Shown here in pieces: positions 35,488 to 48,857 of a stretch of 64,000 nt of DNA. The position numbers and the translations under genes were made by a program. Positions within the stretch are counted from its first letter, which is position 1, and every line of letters begins with the position of its first letter. The notes beneath the pieces were generated by a model. That model was not told the origin of the DNA. It did not search any database and saw only the letters and a list, made by a program, of their open reading frames with translations. The stretch is from Globodera rostochiensis (lineage: Eukaryota > Nematoda > Chromadorea > Rhabditida > Heteroderidae): positions 124,001-188,000 of the forward strand of contig JAEVLN010000047.1 in the NCBI GenBank assembly GCA_018350325.1. Reading direction: 5' to 3'.

Positions 35488-36237
35488 GTATTAAGCAGGC
35501 ATGGACACGGTTACCCGTAACCGCGGTTATCCGCGGTTAACCACGGTTACCCGCGGTTAACGGTTATGGAATTTAAAAGGTCACGGTTACGGGCGGTTAA
35601 CGGTTATGACCTCTAAAACCGCGGTTAACCGTCGTATCAGTTATTTTTTGGCTGCTGAGGATTGAGATGATTTGCCTTATAATTTCTTTGACTTTTATTC
35701 ACATTTCACCAAACATAAGTCGGTAAATATTCAATTTTTTTCTCTCGGCGGCGCCTATCGGCACCGCCGAACCCCCACACCGCCCAAAAAATATTTTATA
35801 AATCTAAAGCGCTAAAAACACAGAAAAAATTTCTCTGATCGATCGCGCTTTGTTAGATTTTAATCATGAAAGTGTTAGAAAGAGATTTAAAAATTTTATT
35901 CATTGACAAAATCTGATAAAAATCACTTGTTAAGTTCAATACACATCAATTTTGATTTAATTTACAAGGACGCCACATCACGATCGGAAAAAAATAGTTT
36001 TGAAAAATCGATTGTTCAAAATCTGGAAAACTTTATTGATTTTTAAATAATGCGGTTAATCGCGGATAACCGCGGGCGGTTAACGGTTATGAGATTTTGA
36101 GGACGGGCGGTTACGGGCGGTTAACGGTTATGAGATTTTTAAGACGGGCGGTTACGGACGGTTAACGTTTCTAAGTGTTTGAGGACGGGCGGTTACGGTT
36201 AAGGAAATTCATAACCGTGTCCATGCCTGGTATTAAG
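35488..36237. mobile_element. hAT-type MITE with GTATTAAG target duplication
   Basis: The element spans 35496-36229 (734 bp), bounded by perfect 8-bp direct repeats GTATTAAG (35488-35495 and 36230-36237). The terminal inverted repeats are identical for 18 bp, CAGGCATGGACACGGTTA. Both subterminal zones are packed with CGGTTA and ACGGGCGGTTA motifs and their complements, so the single strand could fold extensively. There is no transposase ORF, so it is non-autonomous. Intact duplications and termini suggest a fairly recent insertion. It contains the 25-nt GC-rich hairpin (35746-35770) also found in the other MITE. Confidence 0.94.
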
Positions 36238-38640
36238 CAAACAATATTTAAATTTTAGCATTTATGAATTGAGGTTTATTAATCGTTCATCAACTCATGG
36301 GTCTTTTTTTTAAATAGGTACAATAATATCAACTTAAATGCATTTATATTTTAAATATAAATTGTTTCAAATAACAATGAACATCCTCTCGACAAAGCTT
36401 TATTTAGTTAAAAATCTCGTTAAAATATAAAATGTATATTTAAATACTAAACACAATATTTGTAATAAATAATTAGTGCAATATAACGATTCATTAAACT
36501 GCCAAGTTTAAATTAAATTTGTTTATTAAAACAAATCAATATAAAAGGGCAGTATTATTGACAGTAATAAAAATAAAAATAAATTAAAAAGTACAAAAAT
36601 GTATAACTGCAAAACGCGATCTATGATGTTGATCTCAAAATAAAATAAAAATTACTCAAATAAAGCAACATAAAATGTATATGCATTAAATAAATGATTT
36701 TTTGGCTCAAAATAAAAGAATATGTTTTTTATAATATAATAAAACACAAAATCCAGTTAATAATTCAATCACCACATAAAATTTCATTTGAGAATATTGG
36801 TCATATTATTTTATTTAGAAATAACCCAAACTACAATAAACACTATATATGTATTTGGTTTAAAAATTACATAAAAATAATTTTCGCGCGAAAAAGAGAA
36901 GTTATGGCCGTTTTTAACATGATCCCTGACGAGAAAAAAAAAGCTTACTATTTCTATTGTCTAATTCCCAACTGCGGGTCGTGCTCAAAGCAAGTAACGA
37001 AACCGTGACCATTTGCCTTGGGATGCCTATGAGCTGGAAACAACTCGGAACTAGAAGTAAGTGAGAAATAATTTATATAAATCGAAGGGAAAGTTATTAA
37101 ATTCACTCTGCTTTTTTCAAATCGTTCGCCATTGCCATTATTTCATGATTGCAACCTGTAAAAGTAAGTTTTAAGTTAAATTTTGAATTTCTTTGTATTC
37201 CAATTTAAAGATCAGATTACATTTTTTTTAGATTTAGAAGATTGCAAATGATAATAATAAAAATTTTATGTATTTTTATTTAATACATAAATTTTAATGT
37301 TTGATAGTTGTATCAAATGTTAGTTGTTAACTTAACCATTTGCTATTTTGTGGATTTCGGGAATTATTGTTTTACTCAAAGAGTTTTAAGATATTTGCTC
37401 GTTGTATGTTAAGTGTTATTTAAAAAACTAAAAGATGAAATCGACACACAAAATATCAGACGCGTAATTTTACTTTAAAAATCCCGATATTGGCGATAAT
37501 AATTATTACAAAGATCAATTCTTAACTTTACAACGTCCAGCTCTCATTGGAGTTTTGAGTTTAAGAAATTTATAATGCCTCAAACGATGAGAGATGCATT
37601 TTAAAGCAACATTTAAAAAACAATTACCAAAATTACAATCAAAAAATAGACAAGATCTTAAATTTACTAAAGATTCCTATTATGCTTGTTTTCAAAATGC
37701 TGATTTGACTAATGTTTTTTAAATTAAAAATAACGATTACATTTATTCAAAAGCTCAATCGTACTTTAAAATTTAAGTAAATTAAAAGCTAGAGACGCGG
37801 TTCTAACCTTTAAAAATATTTTAACAAATGATTGAATTACGGCGTTTTTCTAATAAAAAAGGCATTTCCAATGCTTTTAATTTAAAACAAAATTTAAATG
37901 AGTTTTGCAATTTATTGACAAATGTAAAACATAAATGAACAAAATACCAACTCAAGATAAAACAACTAACTTATTTAATTTTTACTCGCTGACATATGAA
38001 AATTAAATGCCCGAACCATATAAATGTAACGAGAATTGTGCACAAATAAATATCATAATTATATATTTTGTTATATTTTTAACAAAAAGATTTTAAAAAA
38101 CATACCAATTTAAATTTTAAATACATCTTGAAAATGAAACGAGTATTGCCAAGCTTGCTGTTGACGAACGCTACACTACACGACAAGTGGAGTAACATTT
38201 ATATTTACAAATTTTGAAACCCAGTTCAATTACATTTTATGATGCCCAATAAAATTCAATCATTAAATCGAATTTTAAAGCTGATCCTTAAAAAAATAAG
38301 ATAAAAATTCAGATTTTCTATTACTACTTTACTGCGTATTATAAACAGTTAATAATTTGACTTTAAAACACATATGAGCAAATTATTTTTGGGGTTCGTA
38401 GGTGTGATTTTCATTTCTCTTCGAGAGAGCGAAGAACAACTCTGAAGGTAAAAGTGAGTCTGCGATTGTTTAAGGAAAACAAAATCTTTTGCAAATTTAA
38501 ACCAAAAATAAATAATAAAGTGAAAATCTTAATTTAATAAATTAAAAGATTTTAAAGTTAAAAATATGGACAATACAAAAATTGAAAAACAAAAAAATGG
38601 CAAAAACGCAAATGAGGTCAATCAAGCATAAAAGCTTAGT
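36238..38640. other. AT-rich DNA between MITE and satellite field
   Basis: An island at 36880-37070 is coding-like. A plus-strand splice-like block ends at the CTGAAG|GTAAAA donor near 38443. Otherwise nothing is recognised. Confidence 0.5.
36694..37008 (+). CDS. 104-codon ORF, uncertain
   Basis: This is the longest ORF outside the MITEs. The first two-thirds are Ile/Asn/Lys-rich and typical of AT-rich noise; the last 40 codons lie in a GC-richer island and look more credible (M-I-P-D-E-K-K-K-A-Y-Y-F-Y-C, then C-G-S-C). A possible GTAACG donor lies at 36992 near the end. On the minus strand the same island is open for about 53 codons. No homology is recognised. Confidence 0.25.
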   Translation: MIFWLKIKEYVFYNIIKHKIQLIIQSPHKISFENIGHIILFRNNPNYNKHYICIWFKNYIKIIFARKREVMAVFNMIPDEKKKAYYFYCLIPNCGSCSKQVTKP

Positions 38641-39110
38641 CACTTTTTTGAACATTTTATTTTTTGAAGAAATAGTGTGCTAAAAAGAGAGAGTCAGACG
38701 GTTAGAGTAATTTGGTCATCAACGCACCCCATCTAATAATTTTTTAGTTACTTTTTTGAACATTTTATTTTTTGAAGAAATAGTGTGCTAAAAAGAGAGA
38801 GTCAGACGGTTAGAGTAATTTGGTAATCAACGCACCCCATCTAATAATTTTTTAGTTACTTTTTTGAACATTTTATTTTTTGAAGAAATAGTGTGCTAAA
38901 AAGAGAGAGTCATACGGTTAGAGTAATTTGGTCATCAACGCACCCCATCTAATAATTTTTTAGTTACTTTTTTGAACATTATTTTTTGAAGAAATAATAT
39001 GCTAAAAAGAGAGAGTCAGACGGTTAGAGTAATTTGGTCATCAACGCACCCCATCTAATAATTTTTTAGTTACTTTTTTGAACATTTTATTTTTTGAAGA
39101 AATAGTGTGC

Positions 39111-39695
39111 TTAATAGTATTCCTTTTTGTAAAGATTAACATAATATACGCAGACACGTTGCCACGACTCTGCATGTCTGTGAAGAATTAGAAAGGCACC
39201 GGAGGAGGGCAACCGCCCATGTTTTTATTTTGGGCATTACATTTATTGATTTATTCCATTTTTATCTAGTTACTGAATTGAGATTTTACATTTTTTATTA
39301 CGTTTTTAATTGTTCATTATTTTTCTGTTTTATCTTATTTTAATTTTTATTACATAATTTTTAAATCTTAGCTCTGCAATCACGGCAATAATTAATTATT
39401 ATGTTAGTTAAATAAATAAAAAATTGATTTAATATTATGGAAAATATAATTTTAGTAAGATTGACTTTAATTTGTAGCTATTTAATCAATATATTCAATA
39501 CAATTTTGTTTATGCCTGTATATCAATTTTTCATGTAGTATTTTCTGAATTTTATTTATTCCAATTCAGAGAAATTATAAAGCTGAAATTCAACACATTT
39601 ACAACACTGCCTTCTGGGCTGAACCAAAGTCACTATGTTTGGAAGCGCGTTAATTCCGACCATTACCTTACCACCTACACCTTACCCCAAATATA
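39111..39695. repeat. 585-bp spacer, copy 1
   Basis: A unique-looking segment starts TTAATAGTATTCC after the satellite motif TAGTGTGC and ends CCCAAATATA where a monomer resumes. The plus frame near the start includes K-G-T-G-G-G-Q-P-P, reminiscent of the TGGGPP motif that follows Myb/SANT-like domains in some Harbinger-type transposon proteins, but the match is too short to rely on; in this copy a TAG precedes the K. Confidence 0.93.
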
Positions 39696-42600
39696 TTTTT
39701 GAACATTTTATTTTTTGATGCTAAAAAGAGAGAGTCAGACGGTTAGAGTAATTTGGTCATCAACGCACCCCATCTAATAATTTTTTAATTACTTTTTTGG
39801 ATATTTTATTTTTTGAAGAAATAGTGCGCTAAAAAGAGAGAGTCAGACGGTTAGAGTAAATTGGTCATCAACGCACCCCATCTAATAATTTTTTAGTTAC
39901 TTTTTTGAACATTTTATTTTTTGAAGAAATAGTGTGCTAAAAAGAGAGAGTCAGACGGTTAGAGTAATTTGGTCATCAACGCACCCCATCTAATAATTTT
40001 TAGTTACTTTTTTGAACATTTTATTTTTTGATGCTAAAAAGAGAGAGTCAGACAGTTAGAGTAATTTGGTCATCAACGCACCCCATCTAATAATTTTTTA
40101 GTCACTTTTTTGAACATTATTTTTTGAAGAAATAGTGTGCTAAAAAGAGAGAGTCAGACGGTTAGAGTAATTTGGTCATCAACGCACCCCATCTAATAAT
40201 TTTTTAGTTACTTTTTTGAACATTTTATTTTTTGAAGAAATAGTGTGCTAAAATGAGAGAGTCAGACGGTTAGAGTAATTTGGTAATCAACGCACCCCAT
40301 CTAATAATTTTTTAGTTACTTTTTTGAACATTTTATTTTTTGAAGAAATAGTGTGCTAAAAAGAGAGAGTCATTCGGTTAGAGTAATTTGGTCATCAACG
40401 CACCCCATCTAATAATTTTTTAGTTACTTTTTTGAACATTATTTTTTGAAGAAATAATATGCTAAAAAGAGAGAGTCAGACGGTTAGAGTAATTTGGTCA
40501 TCAACGCACCCCATCTAATAATTTTTTAGTTACTTTTTTGAACATTTTATTTTTTGAAGAAATAGTGTGCTAAAAAGAGAGTCAGACGGTTAGAGTAATT
40601 TGGTCATCAACGCACCCCATCTAATAATTTTTTAGTTACTTTTTTGAACATTTTATTTTTTGAAGAAATAGTGTGCTAAAAAGAGAGTCAGACGGTTAGA
40701 GTAATTTGGTCATCAACGCACCCCATCTAATAATTTTTTAATTACTTTTTTGGATATTTTATTTTTTGAAGAAATAGTGCGCTAAAAAGAGAGAGTCAGA
40801 CGGTTAGAGTAATTTGGTCGTCAACGCACCCCATCTAATAATTTTTTAGTCACTTTTTTGAACATTTCATTTTTTGAATAAATACTGTGCTAAAAAGAGA
40901 GAGTCAGACGGTTAGAGTAATTTGGTCATCAACGCACCCCATCTAATAATTTTTTAGTTACTTTTTTGAACATTTTATTTTTTGAAGAAATAGTGTGCTA
41001 AAAAGAGAGTCAGACGGTTAGAGTAATTTGGTCATCAACGCACCCCATCTAATAATTTTTTAATTACTTTTTTGGATATTTTATTTTTTGAAGAAATAGT
41101 GCGCTAAAAAGAGAGAGTCAGACGGTTAGAGTAATTTGGTCGTCAACGCACCCCATCTAATAATTTTTTAGTCACTTTTTTGAACATTTCATTTTTTGAA
41201 TAAATACTGTGCTAAAAAGAGAGTCAGACGGTTATAGTAATTTGGTCATCAACGCACCCCATCTAATAATTTTTTAGTTACTTTTTTGAACATTTTATTT
41301 TTTGAAGAAATAGTGTGCTAAAAAGAGAGAGTCAGACGGTTAGAGTAATTTGGTCGTCAACGCACCCCATCTAATAATTTTTTAGTCACTTTTTTGAACA
41401 TTTCATTTTTTGAATAAATACTGTGCTAAAAAGAGAGAGTCAGACGGTTAGAGTAATTTGGTCATCAACGCACCCCATCTAATAATTTTTTAGTTACTTT
41501 TTTGAACATTTTATTTTTTGATGCTAAAAAGAGAGAGTCAGACAGTTAGAGTAATTTGGTCATCAACGCACCCCATCTAATAATTTTTTAATTACTTTTT
41601 TGGATATTTTATTTTTTGAAGAAATAGTGCGCTAAAAAGAGAGAGTCAGACGGTTAGAGTAATTTGGTCGTCAACGCACCCCATCTAATAATTTTTTAGT
41701 CACTTTTTTGAACATTTCATTTTTTGAAGAAATAGTGTGCTAAAAAGAGAGAGTCAGACGGTTAGAGTAATTTGGTCATCAACGCACCCCATCTAATAAT
41801 TTTTTAGTTACTTTTTTGAACATTTTATTTTTTGAAGAAATAGTGTGCTAAAAAGAGAGTCAGACGGTTAGAGTAATTTGGTCATCAACGCACCCCATCT
41901 AATAATTTTTTAATTACTTTTTTGGATATTTTATTTTTTGAAGAAATAGTGCGCTAAAAAGAGAGAGTCAGACGGTTAGAGTAATTTGGTCGTCAACGCA
42001 CCCCATCTAATAATTTTTTAGTCACTTTTTTGAACATTTCATTTTTTGAATAAATACTGTGCTAAAAAGAGAGAGTCAGACGGTTAGAGTAATTTGGTCA
42101 TCAACGCACCCCATCTAATAATTTTTTAATTACTTTTTTGGATATTTTATTTTTTGAAGAAATAGTGCGCTAAAAAGAGAGAGTCAGACGGTTAGAGTAA
42201 TTTGGTCATCAACGCACCCCATCTAATAATTTTTTAGTTACTTTTTTGAACATTTTATTTTTTGAAGAAATAGTGTGCTAAAAAGAGAGTCAGACGGTTA
42301 GAGTAATTTGGTCATCAACGCACCCCATCTAATAATTTTTTAGTTACTTTTTTGAACATTTTATTTTTTGAAGAAATAGTGTGCTAAAAAGAGAGTCAGA
42401 CGGTTATAGTAATTTGGTCATCAACGCACCCCATCTAATAATTTTTTAGTTACTTTTTTGAACATTTTATTTTTTGAAGAAATAGTGTGCTAAAAAGAGA
42501 GAGTCAGACGGTTAGAGTAATTTGGTCGTCAACGCACCCCATCTAATAATTTTTTAGTCACTTTTTTGAACATTTCATTTTTTGAATAAATACTGTGCTA

Positions 42601-42911
42601 AAAAGAGAGAGTCAGACGGTTAGAGTAATTTGGTCATCAACGCACCCCATCTAATAATTTTTTAGTTACTTTTTTGAACATTTTATTTTTTGATGCTAAA
42701 AAGAGAGAGTCAGACAGTTAGAGTAATTTGGTCATCAACGCACCCCATCTAATAATTTTTTAGTCACTTTTTTGAACATTTTATTTTTTGAAGAAATAGT
42801 GCGCTAAAAAGAGAGAGTCAGACGGTTAGAGTAATTTGGTCATCAACGCACCCCATCTAATAATTTTTTAGTTACTTTTTTGAACATTTTTTTTTTGAAG
42901 AAATAGTGTGC

Positions 42912-43496
42912 TTAATAGTATTCCTTTTTGTAAAGATTAACATAATATACGCAGACACGTTGCCACGACTCTGCATGTCTGTGAAGAATTCGAAAGGCAC
43001 CGGAGGAGGGCAACCGCCCATGTTTTTATTTTGGGCATTACATTTATTGATTTATTCCATTTTTATCTAGTTACTGAATTGAGATTTTACATTTTTTATT
43101 ACGTTTTTAATTGTTCATTATTTTTCTGTTTTATCATATTTTAATTTTTATTACATAATTTTTAAATCTTAGCTCTGCAATCACGGCAATAATTAATTAT
43201 TATGTTAGTTAAATAAATAAAAAATTGATTTAATATTATGGAAAATATAATTTTAGTAAGATTGACTTTAATTTGTAGCTATTTAATCAATATATTCAAT
43301 ACAATTTTGTTTATGCCTGTATATCAATTTTTCATGTAGTATTTTCTGAATTTTATTTGTTCCAATTCAGAGAAATTATAAAGCTGAAATTCAACACATT
43401 TACAACACTGCCTTCTGGGCTGAACCAAAGTCACTATGTTTGGAAGCGCGTTAATTCCGACCATTACCTTACCACCTACACCTTACCCCAAATATA
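42912..43496. repeat. 585-bp spacer, copy 2
   Basis: Near-identical to copy 1, with G for A near 42990 (GAATTCG). Same junctions with the satellite on both sides. Confidence 0.93.
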
Positions 43497-44488
43497 TTTT
43501 TGAACATTTTATTTTTTGATGCTAAAAAGAGAGAGTCAGACAGTTAGAGTAATTTGGTCATCAACGCACCCCATCTAATAATTTTTTAGTCACTTTTTTG
43601 AACATTTTATTTTTTGAAGAAATAGTGTGCTAAAAAGAGAGAGTCAGACGGTTAGAGTAATTTGGTCATCAACGCACCCCATCTAATAATTTTTTAGTTA
43701 CTTTTTTGAACATTTTATTTTTTGAAGAAATAGTGTGCTAAAATGAGAGAGTCAGACGGTTAAAGTAATTTGGTAATCAACGCACCCCATCTAATAATTT
43801 TTTAGTTACTTTTTTGAACATTTTATTTTTTGAAGAAATAGTGTGCTAAAAAGAGAGAGTCATACGGTTAGAGTAATTTGGTCATCAACGCACCCCATCT
43901 AATAATTTTTTAGTTACTTTTTTGAACATTATTTTTTGAAGAAATAATATGCTAAAAAGAGAGAGTCAGACGGTTAGAGTAATTTGGTCATCAACGCACC
44001 CCATCTAATAATTTTTTAGTTACTTTTTTGAACATTTTATTTTTTGAAGAAATAGTGTGCTAAAAAGAGAGTCAGACGGTTAGAGTAATTTGGTCATCAA
44101 CGCACCCCATCTAATAATTTTTTAGTTACTTTTTTGAACATTTTATTTTTTGAAGAAATACTGTGCTAAAAAGAGAGAGTCAGACGGTTAGAGTAATTTG
44201 GTCATCAACGCACCCCATCTAATAATTTTTTTGTTTCTTTTTTGAACATTTTATTTTTTAAGAAATAGCGTGCTAAAAAGAGAGATTCAAACGGTTAGAG
44301 TAATTTGGTCATCAACGCACCCCATCTAATAATTTTTTAGTCACTTTTTTGAACATTTTATTTTTTGAAGAAATAGTGCGCTAAAAAGAGAGAGTCAGAC
44401 GGTTAGAGTAATTTGGTCATCAACGCACCCCATCTAATAATTTTTTAGTTACTTTTTTGAACATTTTTTTTTTGAAGAAATAGTGTGC

Positions 44489-45073
44489 TTAATAGTATTC
44501 CTTTTTGTAAAGATTAACATAATATACGCAGACACGTTGCCACGACTCTGCATGTCTGTGAAGAATTCGAAAGGCACCGGAGGAGGGCAACCGCCCATGT
44601 TTTTATTTTGGGCATTACATTTATTGATTTATTCCATTTTTATCTAGTTACTGAATTGAGATTTTACATTTTTTATTACGTTTTTAATTGTTCATTATTT
44701 TTCTGTTTTATCATATTTTAATTTTTATTACATAATTTTTAAATCTTAGCTCTGCAATCACGGCAATAATTAATTATTATGTTAGTTAAATAAATAAAAA
44801 ATTGATTTAATATTATGGAAAATATAATTTTAGTAAGATTGACTTTAATTTGTAGCTATTTAATCAATATATTCAATACAATTTTGTTTATGCCTGTATA
44901 TCAATTTTTCATGTAGTATTTTCTGAATTTTATTTGTTCCAATTCAGAGAAATTATAAAGCTGAAATTCAACACATTTACAACACTGCCTTCTGGGCTGA
45001 ACCAAAGTCACTATGTTTGGAAGCGCGTTAATTCCGACCATTACCTTACCACCTACACCTTACCCCAAATATA
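44489..45073. repeat. 585-bp spacer, copy 3
   Basis: Shares the variants of copy 2, and the flanking monomers match those around copy 2 in order, so copies 2 and 3 were amplified as one block with adjacent satellite. Confidence 0.93.
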
Positions 45074-46273
45074 TTTTTGAACATTTTATTTTTTGATGCT
45101 AAAAAGAGAGAGTCAGACAGTTAGAGTAATTTGGTCATCAACGCACCCCATCTAATAATTTTTTAGTCACTTTTTTGAACATTTTATTTTTTGAAGAAAT
45201 AGTGTGCTAAAAAGAGAGAGTCAGACGGTTAGAGTAATTTGGTCATCAACGCACCCCATCTAATAATTTTTTAGTTACTTTTTTGAACATTTTATTTTTT
45301 GAAGAAATAGTGTGCTAAAATGAGAGAGTCAGACGGTTAAAGTAATTTGGTAATCAACGCACCCCATCTAATAATTTTTTAGTTACTTTTTTGAACATTT
45401 TATTTTTTGAAGAAATAGTGTGCTAAAAAGAGAGAGTCATACGGTTAGAGTAATTTGGTCATCAACGCACCCCATCTAATAATTTTTTAGTTACTTTTTT
45501 GAACATTATTTTTTGAAGAAATAATATGCTAAAAAGAGAGAGTCAGACGGTTAGAGTAATTTGGTCATCAACGCACCCCATCTAATAATTTTTTAGTTAC
45601 TTTTTTGAACATTTTATTTTTTGAAGAAATAGTGTGCTAAAAAGAGAGTCAGACGGTTAGAGTAATTTGGTCATCAACGCACCCCATCTAATAATTTTTT
45701 AGTTACTTTTTTGAACATTTTATTTTTTGAAGAAATACTGTGCTAAAAAGAGAGAGTCAGACGGTTAGAGTAATTTGGTCATCAACGCACCCCATCTAAT
45801 AATTTTTTAGTTACTTTTTTGAACATTTTATTTTTTGAAGAAATAGTGTGCTAAAAAGAGAGAGTCAGACGGTTAGAGTAATTTGGTCGTCAACGCACCC
45901 CATCTAATAATTTTTTAGTCACTTTTTTGAACATTTCATTTTTTGAATAAATACTGTGCTAAAAAGAGAGAGTCAGACGGTTAGAGTAATTTGGTCATCA
46001 ACGCACCCCATCTAATAATTTTTTAGTTACTTTTTTGAACATTTTATTTTTTGATGCTAAAAAGAGAGAGTCAGACAGTTAGAGTAATTTGGTCATCAAC
46101 GCACCCCATCTAATAATTTTTTAGTCACTTTTTTGAACATTTTATTTTTTGAAGAAATAGTGCGCTAAAAAGAGAGAGTCAGACGGTTAGAGTAATTTGG
46201 TCATCAACGCACCCCATCTAATAATTTTTTAGTTACTTTTTTGAACATTTTATTTTTTGAAGAAATAGTGTGC

Positions 46274-46858
46274 TTAATAGTATTCCTTTTTGTAAAGATT
46301 AACATAATATACGCAGACACGTTGCCACGACTCTGCATGTCTGTGAAGAATTCGAAAGGCACCGGAGGAGGGCAACCGCCCATGTTTTTATTTTGGGCAT
46401 TACATTTATTGATTTATTCCATTTTTATCTAGTTACTGAATTGAGATTTTACATTTTTTATTACGTTTTTAATTGTTCATTATTTTTCTGTTTTATCATA
46501 TTTTAATTTTTATTACATAATTTTTAAATCTTAGCTCTGCAATCACGGCAATAATTAATTATTATGTTAGTTAAATAAATAAAAAATTGATTTAATATTA
46601 TGGAAAATATAATTTTAGTAAGATTGACTTTAATTTGTAGCTATTTAATCAATATATTCAATACAATTTTGTTTATGCCTGTATATCAATTTTTCATGTA
46701 GTATTTTCTGAATTTTATTTATTCCAATTCAGAGAAATTATAAAGCTGAAATTCAACACATTTACAACACTGCCTTCTGGGCTGAACCAAAGTCACTATG
46801 TTTGGAAGCGCGTTAATTCCGACCATTACCTTACCACCTACACCTTACCCCAAATATA
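46274..46858. repeat. 585-bp spacer, copy 4
   Basis: Same spacer. Here a preceding ATG makes a 63-codon plus ORF (46241-46432) that runs from the satellite into the spacer. It is most likely fortuitous. Confidence 0.93.
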
Positions 46859-48271
46859 TTTTTGAACATTTTATTTTTTGATGCTAAAAAGAGAGAGTCA
46901 GACAGTTAGAGTAATTTGGTCATCAACGCACCCCATCTAATAATTTTTTAGTCACTTTTTTGAACATTTTATTTTTTGAAGAAATAGTGTGCTAAAAAGA
47001 GAGAGTCAGACGGTTAGAGTAATTTGGTCATCAACGCACCCCATCTAATAATTTTTTAGTTACTTTTTTGAACATTTTATTTTTTGAAGAAATAGTGTGC
47101 TAAAATGAGAGAGTCAGACGGTTAGAGTAATTTGGTAATCAACGCACCCCATCTAATAATTTTTTAGTTACTTTTTTGAACATTTTATTTTTTGAAGAAA
47201 TAGTGTGCTAAAAAGAGAGAGTCATACGGTTAGAGTAATTTGGTCATCAACGCACCCCATCTAATAATTTTTTAGTTACTTTTTTGAACATTATTTTTTG
47301 AAGAAATAATATGCTAAAAAGAGAGAGTCAGACGGTTAGAGTAATTTGGTCATCAACGCACCCCATCTAATAATTTTTTAGTTACTTTTTTGAACATTTT
47401 ATTTTTTGAAGAAATAGTGTGCTAAAAAGAGAGTCAGACGGTTAGAGTAATTTGGTCATCAACGCACCCCATCTAATAATTTTTTAGTTACTTTTTTGAA
47501 CATTTTATTTTTTGAAGAAATAGTGTGCTAAAAAGAGAGTCAGACGGTTATAGTAATTTGGTCATCAACGCACCCCATCTAATAATTTTTTAGTTACTTT
47601 TTTGAACATTTTATTTTTTGAAGAAATAGTGTGCTAAAAAGAGAGAGTCAGACGGTTAGAGTAATTTGGTCGTCAACGCACCCCATCTAATAATTTTTTA
47701 GTCACTTTTTTGAACATTTCATTTTTTGAATAAATACTGTGCTAAAAAGAGAGAGTCAGACGGTTAGAGTAATTTGGTCATCAACGCACCCCATCTAATA
47801 ATTTTTTAGTTACTTTTTTGAACATTTTATTTTTTGAAGAAATAGTGTGCTAAAAAGAGAGAGTCAGACGGTTAGAGTAATTTGGTCGTCAACGCACCCC
47901 ATCTAATAATTTTTTAGTCACTTTTTTGAACATTTCATTTTTTGAATAAATACTGTGCTAAAAAGAGAGAGTCAGACGGTTAGAGTAATTTGGTCATCAA
48001 CGCACCCCATCTAATAATTTTTTAGTTACTTTTTTGAACATTTTATTTTTTGATGCTAAAAAGAGAGAGTCAGACAGTTAGAGTAATTTGGTCATCAACG
48101 CACCCCATCTAATAATTTTTTAGTCACTTTTTTGAACATTTATTTTTTGAAGAAATAGTGCGCTAAAAAGAGAGAGTCAGACGGTTAGAGTAATTTGGTC
48201 ATCAACGCACCCCATCTAATAATTTTTTAGTTACTTTTTTGAACATTTTATTTTTTGAAGAAATAGTGTGC

Positions 48272-48857
48272 TTAATAGCATTCCTTTTTGTAAAGATTAA
48301 CATAATATACGCAGACACGTTGCCACGACTCTGCATGTCTGTGAAGAATTAGAAAGGCACCGGAGGAGGGCAACCGCCCATGTTTTTATTTTGGGCATTA
48401 CATTTATTGATTTATTCCATTTTTATCTAGTTACTGAATTGAGATTTTACATTTTTTATTACGTTTTTAATTGTTCATTATTTTTCTGTTTTATCATATT
48501 TTAATTTTTATTACATAATTTTTAAATCTTAGCTCTGCAATCACGGCAATAATTAATTATTATGTTAGTTAAATAAATAAAAAATTGATTTAATATTATG
48601 GAAAATATAATTTTAGTAAGATTGACTTTAATTTGTAGCTATTTTTATCAATATATTCAATACAATTTTGTTTATGCCTGTATATCAATTTTTCATGTAG
48701 TATTTTCTGAATTTTATTTATTCCAATTCAGAGAAATTATAAAGCTGAAATTCAACACATTTACAACACTGCCTTCTGGGCTGAACCAAAGTCACTATGT
48801 TTGGAAGCGCGTTAATTCCGACCATTACCTTACCACCTACACCTTACCCCAAATATA
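48272..48857. repeat. 585-bp spacer, copy 5, at the array border
   Basis: The last spacer is one base longer (near 48643) and is followed by unique sequence from 48858 in place of satellite. It may therefore be the original from which the others were copied. The extra base keeps open an 86-codon plus ORF (48598-48858) that is frame-shifted in the other copies. Confidence 0.93.

Larger units (their letters stand above)
38641..48857. repeat. 108-bp satellite field with interspersed 585-bp spacers
   Basis: Head-to-tail monomers of 108 bp (for example 38695, 38803 and 38911 start successive copies) include AAAGAGAGAGTCAGACGG and CAACGCACCCCATCTAATAA. Variant classes recur: monomers with AAAGAGAGTC, 2 bp shorter; monomers with a 3-bp deletion in the ATTATTTTTTG stretch; monomers with a larger deletion at TTTTTGATGCTAAAAAG; and ones with G in place of A at GGTCGTCAACG. 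The variants appear in repeating order, so blocks of several monomers were amplified together. Five copies of a 585-bp spacer interrupt the array. Confidence 0.97.

Noticed and set aside
38641..48857. CRISPR-like array
   Set aside because: Monomers are contiguous and homogeneous with no unique short spacers, and the context is eukaryotic.
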